Source: Subtercola boreus (GTDB lineage: Bacteria > Actinomycetota > Actinomycetes > Actinomycetales > Microbacteriaceae). Taken from it: a stretch of 64,000 bases of DNA. Below, piece after piece: positions 57,758 to 64,000 of this stretch; within the stretch, counting starts at the first letter, position 1, and each line of letters starts with the position of its first letter. The stretch is taken from assembly GCF_006716115.1 (NCBI RefSeq), contig NZ_VFOO01000001.1, positions 1,054,001 to 1,118,000 of the forward strand, in the 5' to 3' direction. The notes below the pieces were generated by a model that searched no databases, had not been told where the DNA came from, and saw only the letters and a list, made by a program, of their open reading frames with translations. Made by a program: the position numbers and the translations under genes.

Positions 57758-59512
57758 GTGGCAAAATCTACTGCCGTCAAGAGGGCCAGACGCACACTGG
57801 TGTGGCTCCTTGTCATCTTCATCGCCCTCGCCGGCGTCAACACCGCCGGTGCCATCTGGGGCGGGGGCACGTTCACCCCGAAACTCGCACTCGACCTCGA
57901 GGGCGGCACCGAGATCATCCTCGCCCCGAAGACCGGGGGAGCGGCCGTCTCAGACGAGCAGGTCTCGCAGGCCGTGGCGATCATCCGCCAGCGGGTCGAC
58001 GCCAGTGGCGTCTCCGAGGCGCAGATCTCCACGCAGGGCGGCCAGAACATCGTCGTATCGATTCCCGGCACCCCGGATGACGCGACGCTCGCCCGCATCG
58101 AGGCCTCCGCGAAGCTCGACTTCCGTGCCGTGCTGGTGGCGACGACGGCCGACGTGCCCACCACCACGCCGACGCCGGGCCTCGATGCGACACCGACCGT
58201 CGCTCCGACCAACGCCAGCGACCTGAATTACATCACGCCGGCCCTGACGGACCAGTTCCTGAACATCGACTGCACCTCGACGGCAGCCACGGATGCGGGT
58301 CAGGCTCCGGCCGACCAGCCCCTCGTGGCCTGCGGCGAAGATGGAGCGAAGTACATCCTCGGCCCCGTCGAGGTTGCGGGAGACACCATCTCCAATGCGA
58401 CGAGTGGTGTCGCCCAGACGAGTTCAGGCGCCTCCACCGGCCAGTACGTCGTCAACATCTTCTTCAACGACCAGGGCACGACGGAGTTCGCGAGCGTCAC
58501 GACCCGCCTGTCCGGCCTCACCGGAGCGCAGAACCAGTTCGCGATCGTGCTCGACGGCAAGGTCATCTCGGCCCCCCGCACCCTCGCCGTGATCACCAAC
58601 GGCCAGCCGCAGATCTCCGGCAACTTCGATGCAGCGTCATCGAAGACCCTCGCCGACCAGCTGAAGTTCGGTGCGCTGCCGATCAGCTTCACGGTGCAGA
58701 GCCAGAACACGATCTCGGCGACCCTCGGCTCGACCCAGCTCATCAGCGGCCTGATCGCCGGCCTCATCGGACTCATCCTGGTGGTGCTCTACTCGATTGC
58801 GCAGTACCGGGTGCTCGGAGCCGTCACGATCGCCTCTCTCGTGGTCGCCGCGGCGGCCACCTACTTGGTCGTCGATCTCCTCTCCTGGCGCGCGGGCTAC
58901 CGCCTGTCCCTCGCCGGGGTGGCAGGTCTCATCGTGGCCATCGGTATCACCGCGGACTCGTTCATCGTCTACTTCGAACGAATACGAGACGAACTGCGCG
59001 ACGGCAGAGGTCTCGAATCATCCGTGCAGGCGGGCTGGAAGCGGGCGATCCGCACCATCTTCGCCTCGGACATCATCAACCTGATGGCAGCCGTGGTGCT
59101 CTACATCGTGGCGGTCGGCAGCGTGAAGGGCTTCGCTCTCACCCTCGGGCTGACGACGATCATCGACATCGTGGTCGTCATGATGTTCACCCACCCGGTG
59201 ATGACGCTGCTCGCGGAACTCCCCTACTTCCGCGACGGGCACAAGACGAGTGGGCTCGATCCGCGTCAGCTCGGCGCGGTCTATCGCGGGCGGGCACAGT
59301 TCAAGACGCCGACCGCCGCGGTTCCCCGTTCCAAGCAGGAGTCGGCCAGCCGTGAGGCTGCCCGGCGCCAGACCATCGCCGAACGGAAGGCCGCCGGTTC
59401 GACCACACTGGTGATCGATCCACCTGTCGAGGCGGAAACGCCCAGCACCAGCACGGACGCCTCGAACAAGGCCACGGGCACCTCCAGCCAGAGCAAGGGA
59501 AAGAAGCGCTGA
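57758..59512 (+). CDS. secD: Protein translocase subunit SecD
   Basis: 584 residues. One N-terminal transmembrane helix (VWLLVIFIALAGVNTAG), a large extracytoplasmic region (about 35-340) beginning with the SecD motif LALDLEGGTEIIL, and five C-terminal helices with GVAGLIVAIGITADSFIVYFERI. A Thr/Pro-rich insertion near 125-150 and a Ser/Thr-rich cytosolic tail (after ~510) are typical of actinobacteria. Uses the proton gradient to complete secretion. Coupled to secF by a TGATG overlap. Confidence 0.95.
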   Translation: MAKSTAVKRARRTLVWLLVIFIALAGVNTAGAIWGGGTFTPKLALDLEGGTEIILAPKTGGAAVSDEQVSQAVAIIRQRVDASGVSEAQISTQGGQNIVVSIPGTPDDATLARIEASAKLDFRAVLVATTADVPTTTPTPGLDATPTVAPTNASDLNYITPALTDQFLNIDCTSTAATDAGQAPADQPLVACGEDGAKYILGPVEVAGDTISNATSGVAQTSSGASTGQYVVNIFFNDQGTTEFASVTTRLSGLTGAQNQFAIVLDGKVISAPRTLAVITNGQPQISGNFDAASSKTLADQLKFGALPISFTVQSQNTISATLGSTQLISGLIAGLIGLILVVLYSIAQYRVLGAVTIASLVVAAAATYLVVDLLSWRAGYRLSLAGVAGLIVAIGITADSFIVYFERIRDELRDGRGLESSVQAGWKRAIRTIFASDIINLMAAVVLYIVAVGSVKGFALTLGLTTIIDIVVVMMFTHPVMTLLAELPYFRDGHKTSGLDPRQLGAVYRGRAQFKTPTAAVPRSKQESASREAARRQTIAERKAAGSTTLVIDPPVEAETPSTSTDASNKATGTSSQSKGKKR

Positions 59513-60534
59513 TGGCCTCGTTCAGTGATCTAGGAAACGACCTCTACACCGGAAAGCGTTCCGTCGACATCGTCGGGCGACGGAAGCTCTGGTACGCCAT
59601 CGCGATCGCGCTGATCGTCATCTCGGCCGTGGGCCCGTTCCTCCGGGGCGGCTTCGTGTTCGGGATCGAGTTCAGCGGCGGGTCGCAGTTCTCGATCTCC
59701 CAGGTCTCGGATGCCTCGCAGCAGGCCGGTATCGATGCAGTGAAGTCGGTCGACCCCGCCGTCGTCCCCCTCGTCTCGACTCTCGGCCAGAGCGGCATCC
59801 GCATCCAGACCGACCAGCTCGACGATGCCGAGAGCAGCAAGGTGCGTGACGCCCTGGCGACCGCCTACAACGTGCAGCCGTCGGATGTGACGATCAACTT
59901 CATCGGCCCGACCTGGGGTGCGGACATCACCGGCCAGGCGATCCGGGGCCTCCTGATCTTCATCGCCCTCGCCGCCGTCTTCATGGCGATCTACTTCAGA
60001 ACGTGGAAGATCGCCCTCTCCGCGATGATCGCCCTTCTGCACGACCTGGTGATCACCGCGGGCATCTACGGAATCACGGGGTTCGAGATCACGCCGGCCG
60101 CGGTGATCGGATTCCTCACCATTCTCGGATATTCGCTGTACGACACCGTGGTGGTGTTCGACAAGATCCGGGAGAACACCGTCGAGTGGGGCGAGAAGTC
60201 CACCCGTACCTTCGGCGAGACCGTGAACCTCGCGGTCAACCAGACGTTGGTGCGCTCCATCAACACCTCGGTGGTCGCGATGCTGCCCGTTGCCTCCATC
60301 CTCGTGATCGGTGCCTTCGTGCTGGGAGCGGGAACCCTGCGGGACATCTCCCTCGCGCTCCTCATCGGTATCTTCGTGGGCACCTACTCCACGATCTTCA
60401 TCGCCGCGCCTCTCTACGCCCAGTTCCGGCAGGGCGAGCCGAAGGTGAAGAAGATCGACCAGCGGGTGCTGAGCCAGCGCGCCAACCGCGACAGGACCGT
60501 CGAGGCCGCACCGGCGGATCAGCTCAAAGCGTAG
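59512..60534 (+). CDS. secF: Protein translocase subunit SecF
   Basis: 340 residues, six transmembrane helices. Contains RGGFVFGIEFSGGSQF and VIGFLTILGYSLYDTVVVFDKIRENT, the SecF signature around TM4-5, and ends in a charged cytosolic tail. Partner of SecD. Confidence 0.95.
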   Translation: MASFSDLGNDLYTGKRSVDIVGRRKLWYAIAIALIVISAVGPFLRGGFVFGIEFSGGSQFSISQVSDASQQAGIDAVKSVDPAVVPLVSTLGQSGIRIQTDQLDDAESSKVRDALATAYNVQPSDVTINFIGPTWGADITGQAIRGLLIFIALAAVFMAIYFRTWKIALSAMIALLHDLVITAGIYGITGFEITPAAVIGFLTILGYSLYDTVVVFDKIRENTVEWGEKSTRTFGETVNLAVNQTLVRSINTSVVAMLPVASILVIGAFVLGAGTLRDISLALLIGIFVGTYSTIFIAAPLYAQFRQGEPKVKKIDQRVLSQRANRDRTVEAAPADQLKA

Positions 60535-60561
60535 AGCGGCTGAGCAGCGCGGGCTTCGTGG

Positions 60562-60567
60562 GATAAT
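60562..60567 (+). promoter_or_regulatory. Possible -10 element of relA
   Basis: GATAAT, 24 nt ahead of ATG 60586, in a 51-bp gap that also holds GCGGAGG. A start near 60574 would leave a very short leader. relA may also be read from the secDF transcript. Confidence 0.4.
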
Positions 60568-60585
60568 GGTTGCGGAGGCCCCTTC

Positions 60586-62838
60586 ATGACCGAAACCACT
60601 GCGCCGACAAACGCGTCGCTGCGGCGGCTCGTTCCACGCCTCTTCTCCCGCGCCCAGCCTGCTGGCGCAGTCGACACGCTGATCCGCACGGTTCGGGCGA
60701 ATCATCCGAAGGCCGACCTCAGCATCATCGAGCGGGCCTACACGGTCGCAGAACGCGCACACGACGGGCAGAAGCGTCGGAGCGGGGAGCCGTACATCAC
60801 GCACCCCGTCGCGGTGGCCCAGATCCTCGCCGAGCTGGGTATCGGCACGAAGACCATCGCTGCGGCCCTCCTTCACGACACCGTCGAAGACACGGCGTAC
60901 TCGCTCGACGAGCTTCGCGCGGAGTTCGGCGACGAGGTGGCCATGCTCGTCGATGGCGTGACCAAGCTCGACAAGGTCAAGTACGGCGAGAGCGCGCAGG
61001 CCGAGACGGTGCGAAAGATGATCGTCGCGATGTCGAAGGACATCCGGGTGCTGATCATCAAGCTCGCCGACCGGCTGCACAATGCACGCACCTGGGGCTT
61101 CGTCTCGCCCGAGTCCTCCACGCGGAAGGCGCAGGAGACGCTCGAGATCTACGCGCCCCTCGCCCACCGGCTGGGCATCCAGGCGATCAAGTGGGAGCTC
61201 GAAGACCTGTCGTTCGCCGTGCTGTCGCCGAAACTCTACGTCGAGATCGAGAATCTGGTGCGGCAGCGCACCCCGCAGCGTGAAGAATATGTGCAGCAGG
61301 TCATCGACATGGTCAGCGACGACCTGAAGACGTCGAAGATCCGGGGCAAGGTCGCCGGCCGGCCCAAGCAGTACTACTCGATCTACCAGAAGATGATCGT
61401 GCGCGGCCGCGAGTTCGACGAGATCTACGACCTCGTGGGCATCCGTGTGCTGGTGAACTCGGTGCGGGACTGTTACGCGGTGCTCGGTTCGATCCACGCC
61501 CGCTGGACGCCGATGCCGGGCCGTTTCAAGGACTACATCGCCACCCCGAAGTTCAACCTCTACCAGTCCCTGCACACCACGGTCGTCGGGCCCGGCGGCC
61601 GTGCTGTCGAGATCCAGATCCGCACCAACGAGATGCACCAGCGTGCCGAGTTCGGTGTCGCCGCCCACTGGAAGTACAAGGAGCGCATGAATGCCGGCCG
61701 CGCCGGCACGTCGGACGACCGTGGTGACACGGACATGGCGTGGCTCGCCCGCATCTCCGACTGGCAGGCGGAGACGGTCGACCCGGGAGAGTTCCTCGAC
61801 TCGCTCCGCTTCGAGATCGGCGCCAAAGAGGTCTACGTCTTCACGCCGAAGGGCCGGGTGATCGGTCTGCCGGCCGGCGCCACCCCGGTGGACTTCGCCT
61901 ACGCTGTGCACACCGAGGTCGGCCACCGCACGATGGGCGCGAAGGTCAACGGTCGCCTGGTGCCGCTGGAGAGCAGCCTGACGACCGGAGACGTGGTCGA
62001 GGTCTTCACCTCGAAGAATCCCGACTCGGGCCCGAGCCAGGACTGGCTCTCGTTCGTGCAGAGCCCCCGGGCGCGCAACAAGATCCGCCAGTGGTTCACG
62101 AAGGAACGCCGCGACGAAGCGATCGAACAGGGTCGGGACTCGATTGCCCGTGCGATGCGCAAGCAGAACCTCCCCCTGCAGAAACTGATGAGCCAGGACT
62201 CGTTCACCGAGGTCGCCTCCCAGCTGAGCTACAACAACGTCGAAGCGCTGTACGCGGCCATCGGCGAGGGGCACGTCTCCACGCAGTCGGTCATCGAGAA
62301 GGTGCTGCAGTCGCTTCAGACAGAGGTCGAGAGCGACGACAGCGAGATCGACGTCGGCGTCGGACGACGACCGCGATCGACGCACAGCGAGTCCGGTGTG
62401 CTCGTGCGCGGCGCTCCCGACATCCTTGTGAAGCTCGCGAAGTGCTGCACCCCCGTGCCGGGCGACGAGATCGTGGGCTTCGTCACCCGCGGCGCCGGAG
62501 TCTCGGTTCACCAGTCCGACTGCCACAACGTGAAGTCGCTGCTGATGGAGCCCGAGCGGATGATCGAGGTCGACTGGGCACCCTCCTCGAAGAGTGTCTT
62601 CCTGGTTCAGATCCAGGTCGAGGCTCTCGATCGTTCGGGCCTGCTCTCCGACGTCACCCGCGTTCTGTCGGAGCACCACGTCAACATCCTCTCGGCGACC
62701 GTCAGCACGTCCCGTGACCGCCTGGCGATCAGCCGCTTCGTCTTCGAGATGGGCGACACCACCCATCTCGACCGGGTGCTGAATGCTGTTCGGCGGATCG
62801 ATGCCGTGTACGACGTCTACCGGGTCAGCGGCGGCTGA
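60586..62838 (+). CDS. relA: Bifunctional (p)ppGpp synthetase/hydrolase (RelA/SpoT, Rsh)
   Basis: 750 residues. The N-terminal HD hydrolase is intact: [27 protein letters not shown]. The synthetase domain follows ([41 protein letters not shown], then [21 protein letters not shown]). Then come TGS ([20 protein letters not shown]), a zinc-finger-like segment with [13 protein letters not shown], and the ACT domain ([20 protein letters not shown]). It makes and degrades the stringent-response alarmone. Synteny secDF-relA is conserved in actinobacteria. Confidence 0.96.
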   Translation: MTETTAPTNASLRRLVPRLFSRAQPAGAVDTLIRTVRANHPKADLSIIERAYTVAERAHDGQKRRSGEPYITHPVAVAQILAELGIGTKTIAAALLHDTVEDTAYSLDELRAEFGDEVAMLVDGVTKLDKVKYGESAQAETVRKMIVAMSKDIRVLIIKLADRLHNARTWGFVSPESSTRKAQETLEIYAPLAHRLGIQAIKWELEDLSFAVLSPKLYVEIENLVRQRTPQREEYVQQVIDMVSDDLKTSKIRGKVAGRPKQYYSIYQKMIVRGREFDEIYDLVGIRVLVNSVRDCYAVLGSIHARWTPMPGRFKDYIATPKFNLYQSLHTTVVGPGGRAVEIQIRTNEMHQRAEFGVAAHWKYKERMNAGRAGTSDDRGDTDMAWLARISDWQAETVDPGEFLDSLRFEIGAKEVYVFTPKGRVIGLPAGATPVDFAYAVHTEVGHRTMGAKVNGRLVPLESSLTTGDVVEVFTSKNPDSGPSQDWLSFVQSPRARNKIRQWFTKERRDEAIEQGRDSIARAMRKQNLPLQKLMSQDSFTEVASQLSYNNVEALYAAIGEGHVSTQSVIEKVLQSLQTEVESDDSEIDVGVGRRPRSTHSESGVLVRGAPDILVKLAKCCTPVPGDEIVGFVTRGAGVSVHQSDCHNVKSLLMEPERMIEVDWAPSSKSVFLVQIQVEALDRSGLLSDVTRVLSEHHVNILSATVSTSRDRLAISRFVFEMGDTTHLDRVLNAVRRIDAVYDVYRVSGG

Positions 62839-62843
62839 GCCGC

Positions 62844-62923
62844 CAGCGCTTCAGTCGGCCATCGCCTCAGCCAACCAGCGCCTCAGTCGGCCAGCGCCTC
62901 AGTCGGCCAGCGCCTCAGTGAGC
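62844..62923. repeat. Five 16-bp tandem repeats at the end of the hypothetical gene
   Basis: Unit CAGCGCCTCAGTCGGC: copies at 62844, 62860, 62876, 62892 and 62908. Copies three and four are identical; the others differ at 1-5 positions. The unit carries the stop codon (TCA on this strand) of the minus-strand gene ending at 62899, so each copy can act as the end of that frame. Confidence 0.85.
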
Positions 62924-63453
62924 CGCACCATGGCACGTCTCTTGTTCGGCATGCTGCGGCACCTGTCGAGCATCGCCGTCGCCTCGGGAAGTGTCACATG
63001 CGAGGCGACCAGGATCTCTCTCAGTCGGCCGCGCTCGACATCGTCGACCCGCGGCAGTGACCGCGCGAGGTCGACCGCTGTTCGGAGCAGCGATGTCACG
63101 GGCACGCCGTAACGCGTGACGATGTCGTCTTCTGCGAGCACCACCTCGCGCACCTGCAGTCGGACGGAGCCGGGCACCCGGCGACCGACACCCGCATGCA
63201 CGCAGGCCTGGTGTCGAAGCGGTGGGTAGGGCCGGAAACCGTAGGCCCACAACGCGCTCTGCCGCTCGACGATCGCCGATTCGGGAAGCAGGGGAGCTAA
63301 AGCCCGGAGCCTCAGCTCCACCGTCGACGGACAGTCGAGCGGAGCGAACCCGGCATCGACGGCAGTCAGTTCACCGTCGAGTCGTGCGGCGTGGAGTTCG
63401 GCGATGCTGAAGTCGGCGGAGGGGAAGAGGAGATCGGGGAGGAGTCGAGGCAT
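62899..63453 (-). CDS. Hypothetical protein, AbiEi-antitoxin-like
   Basis: 184 residues; I do not recognise a definite family. The layout (MPRLLPDLLFPSADFSIAELHAARLDGEL..., a central VERQSALWAYGFRP, then REVVLAEDDIVTRYGVPVTSLLRTAVDLAR) resembles the Microbacteriaceae hypothetical proteins annotated as type IV toxin-antitoxin AbiEi-like. In AbiEi, a phrase like GVPVTSPLRTAVDLAR is typical of the C-terminal domain. No toxin partner is adjacent. The 3' end sits in a tandem repeat array. Confidence 0.6.
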   Translation of the reverse strand: MPRLLPDLLFPSADFSIAELHAARLDGELTAVDAGFAPLDCPSTVELRLRALAPLLPESAIVERQSALWAYGFRPYPPLRHQACVHAGVGRRVPGSVRLQVREVVLAEDDIVTRYGVPVTSLLRTAVDLARSLPRVDDVERGRLREILVASHVTLPEATAMLDRCRSMPNKRRAMVRLTEALAD

Positions 63454-63512
63454 GGATCCATCGTGCCGCCCCAGCGACGCACGAACAGGCCCGGAAGCCG
63501 CATCTGTGGAGA

Positions 63513-63556
63513 ACCCGGCATCGCACGCTCCTGTGGGGGAGCGGGCGATGCCGGGT
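63513..63556 (-). terminator. Terminator of the DUF349 gene
   Basis: 12-bp perfect stem ACCCGGCATCGC (63513-63524) with GCGATGCCGGGT (63545-63556), with an inner CGCTCC/GGAGCG stem. It lies 63 bp past the DUF349 stop on the minus strand. Confidence 0.8.
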
Positions 63557-63618
63557 GTCGGGGGTTCGACGGGGAGACGCTTCCGGTGGATCAGCTCGAC
63601 GCGATCACGCCGGGCGGC

Positions 63619-64000
63619 CTAACCCAGTGCGTCGAGCCAGACCTTCCGGGCATCCAGAGCCTCTTGCAGCTCCGTCACCTTCGCCGCGTCCCCGGCAGCC
63701 TTCGCCGCGTCGATCTCGCCCTGAAGCTTCGCGATCGCGTCGGTCAGCTGGCCGGCGAGGCCTTCGGCGCGGGCCTTCTTCTCGGGGTTGTTCTTCTGCC
63801 AGAAGTCGTCGTCCAGCTTGCGGACGGCTGCCTCGACCTTGCGGAGACGCTCGTCGACGGCCCGGACCTGGTCGCGCGGGACCTTGCCGATCTCGTCCCA
63901 GCGACGCTGGATCGAGGTGAGACGTTCCCGGGCGACAGTACGGTCGGTCTCGGTGAGGAGCGGCTCGGCCTCGGTCAGCAGGTCGAGTTTCAGCGTCAAG
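63619..64000 (-). CDS. DUF349 domain protein, C-terminal fragment
   Basis: The last ~127 codons; the gene continues past the right edge, so no start can be given. The text RWDEIGKVPRDQVRAVDERLRKVEAAVRK and DDDFWQKNNPEKKARAEGL matches DUF349, a coiled-coil repeat family of unknown function common in actinobacteria. The end is an Ala/Lys-rich helix. Confidence 0.88.
   Translation of the reverse strand, partial: LTLKLDLLTEAEPLLTETDRTVARERLTSIQRRWDEIGKVPRDQVRAVDERLRKVEAAVRKLDDDFWQKNNPEKKARAEGLAGQLTDAIAKLQGEIDAAKAAGDAAKVTELQEALDARKVWLDALG

Noticed and set aside
59530-62766. A ~1080-codon open frame on the minus strand opposite secF and relA
   Set aside because: Same kind of shadow; the plus-strand genes have complete motifs and operon spacing.
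62844-62923. Short regular repeats considered as a CRISPR array
   Set aside because: 16-bp units are directly abutting with no spacers and no cas genes.

Overview
This is a contiguous stretch of high-GC actinobacterial chromosome, most likely from a member of the Microbacteriaceae; I cannot name the genus. The evidence is dense high-GC coding sequence, frequent GTG/TTG starts, many actinobacteria-only families (DUF3000, DUF3071/SepH, DUF3072, DUF3093, DUF3159, DUF3710, DUF4193, DUF7455), topoisomerase IV genes parE/parC, an LAXTG-type sortase signal, and actinobacterial gene neighbourhoods (ruvCAB-yajC-secDF-relA, dut-DUF3710-DUF3159, DUF3000-rnd). I see no phage, insertion sequence, CRISPR array, plasmid gene or rRNA. 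No stretch longer than 300 bases lacks a gene.

Layout. 1-3.2 kb: 2-oxo acid dehydrogenase genes (lpd, start of sucB) and pepA, all on the minus strand. 3.3-9.2 kb: PAC2 protein, MFS transporter, primary sigma factor, and the murT/gatD pair. 9.4-14.6 kb: topoisomerase IV (parE, parC) around a small DUF7455 protein. 14.6-23.3 kb: phosphodiesterase, acetyltransferase, sepH, small DUF proteins, dut, and a P-type ATPase. 23.4-29.6 kb: aconitase and two divergent secreted beta-propeller proteins, one carrying a sortase signal. 29.7-37.0 kb: dxs, fatty-acid beta-oxidation genes (fadB, fadA), RNase D, DUF3000. 37-46.8 kb: hydrolase, SufE/sulfurtransferase, zapE, ammonium transporter behind a GlnR-like box, acyl-CoA ligase, small proteins, a PemK/MazF-like protein and a PLP enzyme. 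46.9-47.5 kb: four tRNA genes. 47.6-53.9 kb: monooxygenase, RibD-like reductase, FolP2-like protein, thrS, HIT hydrolase, pdxS/pdxT. 53.9-62.8 kb: yebC, ruvCAB, yajC, secD, secF, relA. The end holds a hypothetical gene and the 3' part of a DUF349 gene.

Most of this is ordinary housekeeping. The most interesting locus is murT/gatD (7106-9243). It keeps the operon structure of the lipid II isoglutaminyl synthase, but neither protein contains a single cysteine. The GatD nucleophile position is glycine and the MurT zinc ribbon is missing. Microbacteriaceae build type-B peptidoglycan, in which the D-Glu alpha-carboxyl carries the cross-link rather than a plain amide. The pair may therefore have been repurposed to attach the bridge amino acid. 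That is inference, but it can be tested.

Two genome-style features recur. A TANNNT -10 hexamer sits 6-7 nt before the start codon of about ten genes, which points to leaderless mRNAs. Long palindromes, two of them clearly related to each other, fill the gaps between convergent genes.
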